Below, piece after piece: positions 50,401-59,024 of a stretch of 64,000 bases of DNA. Origin of the DNA: Streptomyces sp. NBC_00237. Its GTDB lineage: Bacteria > Actinomycetota > Actinomycetes > Streptomycetales > Streptomycetaceae. The notes under the pieces were generated by a model, which worked only from the letters and a program-made list of their open reading frames with translations, did not search any database and was not told the origin of the DNA. The first letter of the stretch is position 1. Each line of letters opens with the position of its first letter. The stretch covers positions 1,860,001 through 1,924,000 of the forward strand of contig NZ_JAPEMT010000002.1 in the NCBI RefSeq assembly GCF_026342435.1, in the 5' to 3' direction. The translations under genes and the position numbers were made by a program.

Positions 50401-51645
50401 GCGGAGCGGCTGCGCGCCGAGGCCGAGCAGGTCAAGGCGGACGGCGAGGCGCAGGCCGAGCAGTTGCGGGCGGCCGCCCGCGCGGACGGCGAGCAGGTGC
50501 TCGACGCGGCGCGCAAGGCCGCCGACAAGCGGCGTACGGACGCCGCCGAGCAGGTCGACACGCTCATCACGGAGGCCGCGGCCGAGGCCGACAAGCTGAC
50601 CACCGAGGCCCTCCAGCAGGCGGAGAAGCTGGTCGCGGACGCGACGGGGAAGTCCGAGCAGCTGGTGTCGGACGCCACCGGCGAGGCCGAGCGGCTGCGT
50701 GCGGAGGCCGCCGACACGGTGGGCAGCGCCCAGCAGGCGGCCGAGCGGATCCGCGCCGATGCCGCCAAGCACCGCGAGGACACCGAGGCCGCCGCGGAGC
50801 AGCTGCGCAACGAGGCGCGTTCCGAGGCCGACCGGCTGCTCGACGAGGCCCGTGAGGCGGCGTCCAAGCGGCGCGCGGACGCGGCCCAGCAGGCGGACAC
50901 GCTCGTCGCGAAGGCCCAGGAGGAGGCGCTGCGCGCCGCGACCCAGGCCGAGGAGCAGGCCGACACGATGGTCGGCGCGGCCCGCAAGGAGGCCGAGCGG
51001 CTGGTGTCGGAGTCGAAGGTCGAGGGCAACTCCCTGGTGGAGCAGGCCCGTACGGACGCCGACGAGCTGTTGATCGGGGCGCGCCGGGACGCGACCGCCA
51101 TAAGGGAGCGGGCGGAGGAGCTGCGGTCCCGTCTGGAGGGCGAGATCGAGGAGCTGCACGAGCGTGCGCGCCGCGAGACCTCCGAGCAGATGAAGACCGC
51201 GGGCGAGCGCGTCGACAAGCTCATGAGGGCGGCGACCGAACAGCAGGCCGAAGCCGAGGCGAAGGCCAAGTCCATGGTGTCCGAGGCGAGTTCCGAGGCC
51301 GGGAAGGTCCGTATCGCGGCGGTCAAGAAGGCCGAGGCCCTGCTCAAGGAGGCCGAGACCAAGAAGGCCGAACTGGTCCGCGAGGCAACGAAGTTGAGGG
51401 ACGAGGCGAAGGCCGAGGCGGACCGCATGGTCGCCGAGGGCAAGCGCGAGCTGGACGTCCTGGTGCGCAGGCGCGAGGACATTCAGGCCGAGATCTCCCG
51501 TGTCCAGGACGTGCTTGAGGCGTTGGAATCATTCGAGGCACCGTCCGGGGGCGGCAAGCCGGCCGGCGGCTCGGGTTCGGGCGGCGTCAAGGCCGGGGCG
51601 GCGGCGGGCGGGACTCGATCGGGTGGCAAGTCCTCGGACGGCTAG
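47482..51645 (+). CDS. scy: Scy, tip-organising coiled-coil protein
   Basis: A 1387-aa giant coiled-coil protein that, in Streptomyces, recruits DivIVA and organises the polarisome and branching. GTG 47482 starts it (VRGYERQEG...). The first 100 residues (DHLSRFEAEMDRLKTEREKAVQHAEDLGYQVEVLRAKLHEARR) form the conserved N-terminal heptad region. The remainder is nearly continuous Ala/Glu/Arg coiled coil with quasi-51-residue periodicity (RAEAEQALAAARTEA, RLRAEAEQ, EADRVRAEA). A DELDVLVRRREDIQAEISRVQDVLEAL-type end segment and a Gly/Lys tail follow. filP is the next gene. At the DNA level it is a long run of GAGGCC-type codons with strong internal similarity. Wrong-frame ORFs are abundant. Confidence 0.96.
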   Translation: MRGYERQEGPLRAESDHLSRFEAEMDRLKTEREKAVQHAEDLGYQVEVLRAKLHEARRNLASRPAYDAADIGYQAEQLLRNAQVQADQLRTDAERELRDARAQTQRILQEHAEHQARLQAELHQEAVTRRQRLDQELAERRQTVESHVNENVAWAEQLRARTEAQARRLMEESRAEAEQALAAARTEATRVAEEARQRLTADSEAARAEAEATLLRARKDAERLLNAASTQAQEATTHAEQLRTTTTTESDAARKQAAEMSRTAEARMQEAETALREARLEAEKVLSEAKEAAAKQLSGAESVNEQRTRTAKTEIARLVGEATKESESLKAEAEQALADARAEAERLVKEAADKARTAASEDSAAQLAKAARTAEEILTKASENAQETTRKAAEEAERIRREAEAEAERLRGDAAEQADELKGAAKDDTKEYRAKTVELQEEARRLRGEAEQLRAEAVAEGERIRGEARREAVQQIEEAARTAEELLTKARTDAEELRETAGADGERVRSEATERANALRKQAEDALESAHAEVERLRAETQEQAEQTRDAAETDARALRADAERAVAARQAEAGAEIERLRGEAEQRLTSSEETLLGARAEAERIRRETGEESDRLRAEAAERARALQAQAEEEAERLRTEAASDAAQSRAEGESVAVRLRSEASAEAERLKAEAQESADRVRAEAASAAERVSGEAAEALAAAQEEAVRRRREAEETLTGAREEAERERATAREQSEELLASARKRVEEAQAEAQRLVEDADRRASELVSAAEQTAQQVRDAVAGLQEQAEQEIAGLRNAAEHAAERTTTEAQEEADRVRSDAHAERERAAEDAARIRSRSQEESDAAKALAERTVGDAIAEAERVRTDAQERAQQLRTEASDALAAAEEAAAKSRAEARDDANRIRNDAAAQADLLIGEARSEAERIEREAAEVRDKADQEATRAVAEATAEAERITAHAAATLNTAEQEAERLRAEAEQVKADGEAQAEQLRAAARADGEQVLDAARKAADKRRTDAAEQVDTLITEAAAEADKLTTEALQQAEKLVADATGKSEQLVSDATGEAERLRAEAADTVGSAQQAAERIRADAAKHREDTEAAAEQLRNEARSEADRLLDEAREAASKRRADAAQQADTLVAKAQEEALRAATQAEEQADTMVGAARKEAERLVSESKVEGNSLVEQARTDADELLIGARRDATAIRERAEELRSRLEGEIEELHERARRETSEQMKTAGERVDKLMRAATEQQAEAEAKAKSMVSEASSEAGKVRIAAVKKAEALLKEAETKKAELVREATKLRDEAKAEADRMVAEGKRELDVLVRRREDIQAEISRVQDVLEALESFEAPSGGGKPAGGSGSGGVKAGAAAGGTRSGGKSSDG

Positions 51646-51952
51646 CGGGAATCCCGGTGCGATCGCGGGCGGCGGGCGGCACGCATGGTGCGGCTCGTCG
51701 CGGGAAGTCGGTATGGATGTCACGGACGGGTCGGCAGACCATTTCCGTGACGGAAGGGCCACTTGTGATTGAGCTGTGATTCCAGACAGGTTTGACGAGG
51801 TGTTCATCCGTGCGGGTGGCAAGCAGCTCGACGGGTTGCCACTCAAAAGGAGGGTCATTCTCCCGATCAAACCGGCAATGGCTCGATGACACGCCGCTAA
51901 GGCCCCTAGGATTCCCCCTATCACCTCACCGGTCTCATTCGACAGGAACCTC
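51646..51952. other. 307-bp scy-filP spacer
   Basis: Contains no gene I can support. Its second half is less GC-rich (GATTGAGCTGTGATTCC, CAATGGCTCGATG) and is the likely filP promoter. AGGAACCTC directly before the ATG is the ribosome site. No terminator hairpin is obvious after scy. Confidence 0.5.
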
Positions 51953-52894
51953 ATGAGCGACACTTCCGCCTCCCCCTACGGCTTCGAGCAGGTGCGGCGT
52001 GGTTACGACCGCGGTCAGGTGGACGACCGCATCGCCAAGCTGCTCGCCGACCGTGACAGCGCGCTTGCCCGGATCACCTCGCTGGAGAAGCGCATCGAGG
52101 AGCTCCACCTCGAAACGCAGAACGCACAGGCCCAGGTGAACGACGCCGAGCCGTCGTACGCCGGTCTCGGTGCCCGCGTCGAGAAGATCCTCCGTCTTGC
52201 CGAGGAGGAGGCGAAGGACCTGCGTGAGGAGGCCCGTCGCGCCGCCGAGCAGCACCGCGAGCTGGCCGAGTCGGCCGCCCAGCAGGTGCGCAACGACGCC
52301 GAGTCGTTCGCGGCGGAGCGCAAGGCGAAGGCCGAGGACGAGGGCGTCCGGATCGTCGAGAAGGCGAAGGGCGACTCCGCCCAGCTGCGCTCCGAGGCGC
52401 AGAAGGACGCGCAGTCCAAGCGCGAGGAGGCCGACGCCCTCTTCGAGGAGACCCGCGCCAAGGCCGCCCAGGCCGCCGCGGACTTCGAGACGAACCTGGC
52501 CAAGCGCCGCGAGCAGTCGGAGCGCGACCTGGCCTCGCGTCAGGCGAAGGCGGAGAAGCGTCTCGCGGAGATCGAGCACCGGGCGGAGCAGCTGCGCCTG
52601 GAGGCCGAGAAGCTGCGTACGGACGCGGAGCGCCGGGCCCGTCAGACGGTGGAGACGGCACAGCGCCAGGCCGAGGACATCGTGGCCGACGCGAACGCCA
52701 AGGCCGACCGGATCCGCAGCGAGTCCGAGCGCGAGCTGGCGGCGCTCACCAACCGCCGCGACTCGATCAACGCCCAGCTGACCAACGTCCGCGAGATGCT
52801 GGCGACGCTGACCGGTGCGGCCGTGGCCGCCGCCGGTGCCCCGGTGGACGACGAGCCGATCTCCCGTGGAGTCCCGGCCCAGCAGTCCCGCTAG
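51953..52894 (+). CDS. filP: FilP, intermediate-filament-like coiled-coil protein
   Basis: A 313-aa rod protein that forms filaments and supports tip growth with Scy and DivIVA. The N-terminus (SPYGFEQVRRGYDRGQVDDRIAKLLADRD) resembles the DivIVA GYDxxxVD start. The rod domain (about 35-275) is continuous heptads rich in Glu/Ala/Arg (LAEEEAKDLREEARRAAEQH, AKRREQSERDLASRQAKAEKRLAEIEHRAEQLRLEAEKLRTDAERRARQ). The tail after about 285 is short and disordered. Length and layout match FilP (about 310 aa). It is followed by a strong terminator. Confidence 0.96.
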   Translation: MSDTSASPYGFEQVRRGYDRGQVDDRIAKLLADRDSALARITSLEKRIEELHLETQNAQAQVNDAEPSYAGLGARVEKILRLAEEEAKDLREEARRAAEQHRELAESAAQQVRNDAESFAAERKAKAEDEGVRIVEKAKGDSAQLRSEAQKDAQSKREEADALFEETRAKAAQAAADFETNLAKRREQSERDLASRQAKAEKRLAEIEHRAEQLRLEAEKLRTDAERRARQTVETAQRQAEDIVADANAKADRIRSESERELAALTNRRDSINAQLTNVREMLATLTGAAVAAAGAPVDDEPISRGVPAQQSR

Positions 52895-52980
52895 CACGAC
52901 CGCTTAGTACGAGAATGGGCGGCTCCGGGCCCCGTTCGCAGGGCTCAGCAGCCTCCGCAGTACCGCGCAGCACCCCGTGC

Positions 52981-53014
52981 AGCCCCCCGTCACGTTTTCC
53001 GGTGGCGGGGGGCT
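52981..53014 (+). terminator. hairpin terminator after filP
   Basis: AGCCCCCCGTCAC pairs with GTGGCGGGGGGCT (one G-U) around an 8-nt loop (GTTTTCCG). It lies 87 bp beyond the filP stop and 40 bp before the ABC transporter gene. Confidence 0.85.
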
Positions 53015-53054
53015 TCGCGCGCCCTTAGCGTGGCCGCAAGACGGAGGTGTCTCC

Positions 53055-54014
53055 ATGATCGACGTAGCGGGGCTGAGCAAGCGGTACGGGTCGAAACTGG
53101 CCGTGGACGACCTCACCTTCCAGGTGCGTCCGGGCATCGTCACCGGGTTCCTGGGACCGAACGGCGCGGGCAAGTCGACGACGATGCGCATGATGCTGGA
53201 CCTGGACCGGCCGACGGCGGGCGGTGTCCGCATCGACGGGAAGCGCTACACCGAGCTGAAGGACCCGCTGAGGTACGTGGGCGCCCTGCTGGACGCCAAG
53301 GCGCTGCACGGCGGCAGGAGCGCGTACAACCACCTCCTGTGCCTGGCGCAGAGCAACGGCATCCCCGCGTCCCGGGTGGGTGAGGTGCTGGACACCGTGG
53401 GCCTGACCTCCGTGGCGAAGAAGCGCTCCAAGGGCTTCTCGCTGGGCATGGGGCAGCGCCTGGGCATCGCGGGCGCGCTGCTGGGCGACCCGGAGATCCT
53501 GATGTTCGACGAGCCGGTGAACGGGCTGGACCCCGAGGGCATCCACTGGATCCGCAATCTGATGAAGTCGCTGGCCTCCCAGGGCCGTACGGTCTTCGTC
53601 TCCTCGCACCTGATGAGCGAGATGGCGCTGACCGCCGACCACCTGGTGGTCATCGGGCAGGGCAGGTTGCTCGCGGACACCTCGATGGCGGACTTCATCC
53701 GGACCAACTCGCGTTCGTACGTACGGCTGCGCAGCCCGCAGCAGGAGCGCCTGCGGGACGTGCTGCACGAGGCCGGGATCACGGTGGTGGAGAACGGCAA
53801 CGGCACGCTGGAGGTCGACGGGGTCGGTTCGGAGCAGCTCGGCGAGCTGGCGGCGCGGCATCAGCTGGTGCTGCACGAGCTGAGTCCGCAGCAGGCTTCG
53901 CTGGAAGAGGCGTTCATGCAGCTCACCGCCGGGTCGGTCGAGTACCACGCCCATTCCGGGCCGCCCGACGAACCGCGCTGGGGCCAGGCCGGAACGCTCG
54001 GAGGGGAGGAGTGA
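53055..54014 (+). CDS. ABC transporter ATP-binding protein 1
   Basis: A 319-aa ATPase. Walker A GFLGPNGAGKSTTMRMM, an ABC signature of the SLGMGQRLGIAGALL kind, Walker B EILMFDEPVNGLDPEG and the H-loop FVSSHLMSEMA. The first 220 residues are the core and the last 100 an accessory domain ending SLEEAFMQLTAGSVEYHA. GGAGG precedes the ATG. It is followed by the permease after 1 nt, and a closely related pair follows downstream. Exporter subfamily with unknown substrate. Confidence 0.95.
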   Translation: MIDVAGLSKRYGSKLAVDDLTFQVRPGIVTGFLGPNGAGKSTTMRMMLDLDRPTAGGVRIDGKRYTELKDPLRYVGALLDAKALHGGRSAYNHLLCLAQSNGIPASRVGEVLDTVGLTSVAKKRSKGFSLGMGQRLGIAGALLGDPEILMFDEPVNGLDPEGIHWIRNLMKSLASQGRTVFVSSHLMSEMALTADHLVVIGQGRLLADTSMADFIRTNSRSYVRLRSPQQERLRDVLHEAGITVVENGNGTLEVDGVGSEQLGELAARHQLVLHELSPQQASLEEAFMQLTAGSVEYHAHSGPPDEPRWGQAGTLGGEE

Positions 54015-54015
54015 C

Positions 54016-54786
54016 ATGGCGGTCGCCCAGGTGTTGACGTCGGAATGGACCAAGATCAAATCTGTGCGTTCCACCGTGTGGACGCTCGGAATGGCCTTCG
54101 TTTTCACGGTCGCCCTCGGATTGCTGATCAGCCTGCTGTCCAAGGACCAGTTCACGCAGATGAACGCGCGGGAACGGCAGTTCATCGATCCGACGATGAC
54201 GAGTTTCGCGGGGACGGGTCTCGGCCAGCTCGCAATGATCGTTTTCGGAGTACTGGTCGTCGGCAACGAATACAGCACCGGAATGATCCGCACTTCCCTC
54301 GCGGCGGTGCCCCGGCGCGGCGCTTTCCTGTTCAGCAAGATCGGAATTGCGACGCTGCTGGCTTTCCTGGTGGCGCTGGTGACGAGCTTCGTCACGTTCT
54401 TCGCCGGACAGGCCGCGCTGGGCGGGTTCAAGGCGTCGATCGGCGACCCGGGGGTGCTGCGGGCGGTGTTCGGCGGCGCGCTCTACATGACGCTGATCGC
54501 GGTCTTCGCGATGGGCGTGGCGACGGTCCTGCGCTCGCCGATGCTGTCGCTGGGCATCCTGATGCCGGTCTTCTTCCTGATCGCGCCGATCCTGGGCGGG
54601 GTGGAGGCCACCCGGAAGATCGCGCAGTACCTCCCCGACCAGGCGGGCATCAAGATCATGCAGGTGGTCGCGCCGGAGAACGACGTGGCTCCGTACGGCC
54701 CGTGGGGCGGCCTGGGGATCCTGGTGGCCTGGACGGCGCTGGCGGTGCTCTGCGGCTGGCTGGTGCTGAAGAACCGCGACGCGTAA
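54016..54786 (+). CDS. ABC transporter permease 1
   Basis: A 256-aa permease of six hydrophobic segments, beginning with the ABC-2-type motif VLTSEWTKIKSVRSTVWTLG. Hydrophobic stretches are at about 21-41, 66-86, 106-130, 152-172, 178-198 and 230-250. NEYSTGMIRTSLAAVPRR is the conserved cytosolic loop. It is co-translated with ATPase 1. In this ABC-2 family the substrate is often an antibiotic or lipid, but here it is unknown. Confidence 0.93.
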   Translation: MAVAQVLTSEWTKIKSVRSTVWTLGMAFVFTVALGLLISLLSKDQFTQMNARERQFIDPTMTSFAGTGLGQLAMIVFGVLVVGNEYSTGMIRTSLAAVPRRGAFLFSKIGIATLLAFLVALVTSFVTFFAGQAALGGFKASIGDPGVLRAVFGGALYMTLIAVFAMGVATVLRSPMLSLGILMPVFFLIAPILGGVEATRKIAQYLPDQAGIKIMQVVAPENDVAPYGPWGGLGILVAWTALAVLCGWLVLKNRDA

Positions 54787-55055
54787 GACCCTTGACGCGT
54801 AGGACCCTCAGGGGTGGTGCGGCCCGTGCCCGTAAGGGGTGGCGGGCCGCACCCGTACGGGACGCGGAGTCCCGCCCGTAGGGGATGCACGACCCGCGCC
54901 CGTAGGGGACGCGCGACCCGCGCCCGTCCGAACAGTCGTTCTTGGTCGGAACCGGTCGTCGGTGGTTAAGCTCCTCATGCTTACGGGGGCAAAAGGGATC
55001 ACCGCATGACCGGCGCGTGATCGTGGCCCCGACGATCTGTCGATGGGGCTGGAGA

Positions 55056-56312
55056 ATGATCGAGGCAGTCGGCCTGACGAAGCGCTACGGCGCCAAGACG
55101 GCCGTGTACAACCTTTCCTTCCAGGTGCGGCCGGGTGCCGTGACCGGGTTCCTGGGGCCCAACGGCTCCGGGAAGTCCACCACCATGCGCATGATCCTCG
55201 GACTCGACCGTCCCACGTCCGGACACGTCACCATCGGCGGCCACGCCTTCCGCGACCTGCCCAACGCGCCCCGCCAGGTCGGCGCGCTGCTCGACGCGAA
55301 GGCCGTACACGGCGGGCGCAGCGCCCGCAACCACCTGCTCTCCCTGGCCCAGCTCTCCGGCATCCCGGCCGGCCGGGTCGACGAGGTGCTGGGCGTCGTC
55401 GGCCTCCAGGAGGTCGCCCGCCGCCGTTCCAACGGCTTCTCGCTCGGCATGGGCCAGCGGCTCGGCATCGCCGCGGCCCTGCTCGGCGACCCGCAGGTGC
55501 TGCTCTTCGACGAGCCGGTCAACGGCCTCGACCCCGAGGGCATCCTGTGGGTGCGCAACCTGATGAAGATGCTGGCCGCCGAGGGCCGTACGGTCTTCGT
55601 CTCCTCGCACCTGATGAGCGAGATGGCGCTGACCGCCGAGCACCTGATCGTGATCGGCCGGGGCCAACTGCTCGCCGACATGAGCGTCAAGGACTTCATC
55701 GCCGCCAACTCCGCCGGGTTCGCCCGGGTCCGCACCCCGCAGACCGAGCCCGCGCAGCGGGAGAAGCTGACCTCCGTACTCACCGAGGCGGGCGGCCGGG
55801 TGATGCCGGAGCAGGACGGCGCGCTGCGCGTGACGGGGCTGCCCCTCCCCCGGATCTCCGACCTCGCGCACGAGGCGGACGTACGCCTGTGGGAACTGGC
55901 GCCGCACCAGGCGTCGCTGGAGGAGGCGTACATGCGGATGACGCAGGGCGCGGTCGACTACCGCTCCACCGACGACCAGCTCGCGGGCTTCGCCCCGCCG
56001 CAGCCGCCGGGCGGTGCGCTGCCCGGCGGTGCCCTGCCGGGTGCGCAGACCGCCGTCGTGCAGACCCCGCCGCAGCAGGGCTGGTACGCGCCGCCGCCCC
56101 CGCAGCCGGGCGTGCCGCACCCGGGCGTGCCGGGGTCGGGTGCGACCGCTCCGGTACCGGCGGCGGACAACCCGTACGCACGGCCCACCGCACCGGCCGA
56201 GGCAGCCCAGGCCCCGACCCCGGCCCAGGCCCCGACCCCGGCCCCGGCCCCGCCTCCGGCCGACCTGACCAAGAGCGACGCAGACACCACCACCCCCGAG
56301 GACGCCCGATGA
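55056..56312 (+). CDS. ABC transporter ATP-binding protein 2 with Pro-rich tail
   Basis: A 418-aa ATPase that is a paralogue of the one at 53055 (GFLGPNGSGKSTTMRM, LGMGQRLGIAAALL, LLFDEPVNGLDPEG and SSHLMSEMALTAEHLIVIG). It has an added C-terminal Pro/Ala/Gln disordered tail of about 100 residues (PAPAPPPADLTKSDADT). Its ATG is preceded by GGGGCTGGAGA. The 269-bp spacer upstream contains 24-27-bp GC-rich tandem repeats (CCGTAGGGGACGCGCGACCCGCG-type, about 54840-54925). Confidence 0.94.
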   Translation: MIEAVGLTKRYGAKTAVYNLSFQVRPGAVTGFLGPNGSGKSTTMRMILGLDRPTSGHVTIGGHAFRDLPNAPRQVGALLDAKAVHGGRSARNHLLSLAQLSGIPAGRVDEVLGVVGLQEVARRRSNGFSLGMGQRLGIAAALLGDPQVLLFDEPVNGLDPEGILWVRNLMKMLAAEGRTVFVSSHLMSEMALTAEHLIVIGRGQLLADMSVKDFIAANSAGFARVRTPQTEPAQREKLTSVLTEAGGRVMPEQDGALRVTGLPLPRISDLAHEADVRLWELAPHQASLEEAYMRMTQGAVDYRSTDDQLAGFAPPQPPGGALPGGALPGAQTAVVQTPPQQGWYAPPPPQPGVPHPGVPGSGATAPVPAADNPYARPTAPAEAAQAPTPAQAPTPAPAPPPADLTKSDADTTTPEDAR

Positions 56313-57196
56313 CGACCCCCTCGACCCCGCACGCGCAGCCGTTCCCCCAGCCGGGCCCGCAGGGGGCCGTCTCCGCGCCCGAGCAGCACTGGCCCGGTGG
56401 CGGGCAGCAGCCCGGTTACCTCTCCCCCGTGCCGCAGCGGCGGGCGACCCTCGCGGACGCGCTCGCCTCGGAGTGGACGAAGATCCGTTCCGTGCGCTCC
56501 ACCCTGTGGAACTTCGGCGTGCTGCTCGCGCTGATCCTCGGCATCGGCGCACTGATCACCGCCGCACTGTCCAGCAACGACGTGCCCCAGGACCAGTCGC
56601 CGCTGTCGCTCGGCTTCATCGGCGTGCTGCTCGGCATCATGCCGGTGATGACCCTCGGCGTGATGACGATCGCCTCCGAGTACGGCACGGGCATGATCCG
56701 TACGACGCTCACCGCCTGCCCGAGCCGGGCGCGCGTGCTGGCGGCGAAGGCGATCGTCTTCGCGGTGCTCACCTTCGTGGTGACCCTGGTGGCCACCACG
56801 CTCGCCTCCGCCCTGCTGGCGGGTGCGCTCGGCGGCCGGAGCAGCACCGCCCTGTGGCTGTGGACGACCGTGGGCGTCAGTGCGTACGTCGCTCTGATCG
56901 GCCTCTTCGCGCTGGCGATCGGCACGCTGCTGCGGCACTCGGCGGGCGCGATCACGCTGATGATCGGCTTCGTGCTGCTGCCGCTGGTGACGGCGCTGTT
57001 CCTGGCCGCGACGCCGCTGGGCGAGGTGCAGAACTTCCTGCTGGAGTACTCGATCCCCAGTCAGCTCGGCGTCTTCTACGGCACGCCGATGGTCGACGGC
57101 GCTCCCGGCGGCTGGGAGGCCCTGGGCATCATGGGCGGGCTGACGGCCGTCTTCCTGGGGCTGGCGTTCTACGTGCAGGACCGGCGCGACGTCTGA
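56309..57196 (+). CDS. ABC transporter permease 2
   Basis: A 295-aa permease, paralogous to the one at 54016. A Pro/Gln-rich cytosolic N-terminus of 45 residues precedes LADALASEWTKIRSVRSTLWN and six hydrophobic segments (about 66-86, 96-118, 143-166, 177-202, 207-227 and 265-285), with SEYGTGMIRTTLTACPSR. The ATG overlaps the ATPase 2 stop (ATGA). Confidence 0.93.
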   Translation: MTTPSTPHAQPFPQPGPQGAVSAPEQHWPGGGQQPGYLSPVPQRRATLADALASEWTKIRSVRSTLWNFGVLLALILGIGALITAALSSNDVPQDQSPLSLGFIGVLLGIMPVMTLGVMTIASEYGTGMIRTTLTACPSRARVLAAKAIVFAVLTFVVTLVATTLASALLAGALGGRSSTALWLWTTVGVSAYVALIGLFALAIGTLLRHSAGAITLMIGFVLLPLVTALFLAATPLGEVQNFLLEYSIPSQLGVFYGTPMVDGAPGGWEALGIMGGLTAVFLGLAFYVQDRRDV

Positions 57197-57263
57197 CGCA
57201 CACACGCACGGACGGCCGGACGGCCGGACGGGACACCGCGTACGGACGGCGCACGGTCCCGGC

Positions 57264-57599
57264 TCAGTGCCGGGGCGCGTTCCTGGACCGCTGCACCTTC
57301 GTGGTGCGGCGGTCCTTCGCGTTCCAGCACGCCTTGTGCCAGTGCCTGCGGTCGTCGACGCCGCCGTAGTCGGGCCAGGCCACCAGGTGCGGGACGCCGG
57401 AGGGGATCTCCTGGTCGCAGCCGGGGCAGCGGTAGCGCTTGCCCTGGGCACTGGCCCCGCTGACCTGCCGCACGAGCCACTCCTCGCCCTGCCACGTCTC
57501 GGTGCTCTGCAGTCCGAAGCGGTCCGGTGAGTCACCGCCGCCCCCGCTGCTCGCGGTCGGACTCATCCCGCCTCGGGGGCGGTTGCGGCGCGGGGACAC
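57264..57599 (-). CDS. small protein with putative zinc site
   Basis: A 111-aa basic protein. GTG 57599 is chosen because GAGG stands 6 nt upstream; ATG 57611 has none. The N-terminal half is disordered and Ser/Gly/Arg-rich. A conserved core follows: RYRCPGCDQEIPSGVPHLV, then RRHWHKACWNAKDRR, giving Cys-x2-Cys and His-x3-Cys, a treble-clef-like zinc ligand set. Relatives in Streptomyces carry vague nucleotide-binding names. A nucleic-acid role is only inferred. It is convergent with permease 2. Confidence 0.72.
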   Translation of the reverse strand: MSPRRNRPRGGMSPTASSGGGGDSPDRFGLQSTETWQGEEWLVRQVSGASAQGKRYRCPGCDQEIPSGVPHLVAWPDYGGVDDRRHWHKACWNAKDRRTTKVQRSRNAPRH

Positions 57600-57825
57600 G
57601 TAGCACCTCATGGGACTGGACGGGCAGGTTTCCTCCAGCCTAGGCCCAACCGGCGGGGGTAGGCGTACCACTGAAGTGGGTACTCCGGTACTCCCGGCGC
57701 ACAGGTAGCCGGAAAATCACAAGAACTTTGCGCAGGCCCGTGCCTTTGGCACTTGTCAGACGTTAATGCCAGTGGGGGATCGCCGAATCGGAGTCTGTTC
57801 GACAGGCTGAAGGAGGCAGAGGGCG

Positions 57826-58854
57826 ATGCACATTGGAGCTTTCGTACTGGCGGCCCAGTTCCCAGGCCAGGGTCAGGGGGAGACGCTGCACCGGGCGGTG
57901 CGGACGGCCGAGGTCGCGGAGGAGGCGGGGCTCGACGCGGTCTGGCTGGCCGAGCACCACTTCGTTCCGTACGGCGTGTGTCCGTCCGCCGTGACGCTGG
58001 CCGCGCTGATGCTCGGCCGCACCCGCCGCATCCGGGTCGGCACGGCGGTGACGGTGCTGCCGACCGCGCACCCGGTCAACGTGGCGGAGCAGGCGGCCCT
58101 GTTGCACCTGACCTCGGGCGGGCGCTTCTCGCTCGGGCTGGGGCGCGGTGGGCCCTGGGTCGACCTGGAGGTCTTCGGCAGCGGGCTCAAGGCGTACGAG
58201 GAGGGCTTCCCGGAGGCCCTGGACCTCGTACTGCGCTGGCTGCGCGAGTCCCGCGTGGGGGCGGAGGGCGAGCGGTACCGCTTCCGCGAAGTGGCCGTCG
58301 TACCGCGCCCCGACGAGCAGTTGGAGGGTGCGCCGGGTCCCGAGGTGGTCGTCGCGTGCACCTCGCCGAAGAGCGTGAAGCTGGCCGCCGAGCGCGGGCT
58401 GCCGATGCTGCTCGGCATGCACTGCGGGGACGAGGACAAGGCGGAGATGACCGCCCTGTGGCGGCGCTGCGCGCGCGAGGTGGGCCGCAGCGCCGAGGAG
58501 ATCGCGCTCGTGGGACATGTCTCGGCGGGGGTCGTCCAGATCGCCGACAGCACGGCGGACGCCCGCGAGATCCTCACCAAGTCGATGCCCGGCTGGCTGA
58601 AACAGGGTCTCGACGCGCACGTCACCGTAGATGGACGGCACCGGGTGATGCGGGACCCGGTGGCGTACACCGAGAAGCTGTGCGCACTACACCCGGTGGG
58701 CACGCCGCAGTTGGCGGCGGACCGGCTCGCGGCCACCGCGGAGAGGACCGGCATCACGCGGTTCGCGCTGCTGACCGAGGGCTCGGGCGACCTCGCCGGG
58801 ACGGAGGAGAACGTCAGGCGGCTGGGCACCGAGGTGCGGTCCCTGCTCAGCTGA
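57826..58854 (+). CDS. luciferase-like (LLM-class) flavin-dependent oxidoreductase
   Basis: A 342-aa TIM-barrel monooxygenase/reductase. MHIGAFVLAAQFPGQ starts it. AEEAGLDAVWLAEHHF contains the strongly conserved EHH. RIRVGTAVTVLPTAHPVNVAEQAALLHLTSGGRFSLGLGRGG is the FMN/F420 phosphate region. GTPQLAADRLAA closes the family pattern. In Streptomyces such enzymes may use FMN or F420. Ribosome site GAAGGAGG. The substrate is unknown. Confidence 0.92.
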   Translation: MHIGAFVLAAQFPGQGQGETLHRAVRTAEVAEEAGLDAVWLAEHHFVPYGVCPSAVTLAALMLGRTRRIRVGTAVTVLPTAHPVNVAEQAALLHLTSGGRFSLGLGRGGPWVDLEVFGSGLKAYEEGFPEALDLVLRWLRESRVGAEGERYRFREVAVVPRPDEQLEGAPGPEVVVACTSPKSVKLAAERGLPMLLGMHCGDEDKAEMTALWRRCAREVGRSAEEIALVGHVSAGVVQIADSTADAREILTKSMPGWLKQGLDAHVTVDGRHRVMRDPVAYTEKLCALHPVGTPQLAADRLAATAERTGITRFALLTEGSGDLAGTEENVRRLGTEVRSLLS

Positions 58855-58933
58855 CGGGGCGAGGTACGGGATCTGTTCGCGTGAGGCGGCGGCGCGCCGG
58901 CGGTCGCACGCGCGAGGCAGTGGTTCGTACTGA

Positions 58934-58965
58934 AGTGCCTGAGTACCGGAGTGCCTGAGCACCGG
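58934..58965. repeat. 16-bp tandem repeat
   Basis: AGTGCCTGAGTACCGG followed directly by AGTGCCTGAGCACCGG (15 of 16 identical), in the convergent spacer after the LLM oxidoreductase gene. Confidence 0.85.
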
Positions 58966-58967
58966 AG

Positions 58968-59017
58968 GGCTGCCGCCCCTGAGTCTGTACACCTCCCGCG
59001 ACACGGGAGCGGCAGCC
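58968..59017. terminator. bidirectional hairpin between convergent genes
   Basis: GGCTGCCGC pairs with GCGGCAGCC, enclosing an inner CTCCCG-CGACA-CGGGAG hairpin. It stands between the stop of the oxidoreductase (58854) and the stop of the SCO5389-like gene (59025), as expected for a shared terminator. Confidence 0.7.
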
Positions 59018-59024
59018 TCAGCTG

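Noticed and set aside
47512..51159. A 1215-codon minus-strand frame opposite scy
   Set aside because: The codon pattern follows from the GAGGCC-type codons of scy. No start signal and a Leu/Gly/Arg low-complexity product.
48000..51400. Repeated DNA in scy as a CRISPR array or repeat locus
   Set aside because: The periodicity comes from coiled-coil heptads in the protein; there are no constant repeats with unique spacers.
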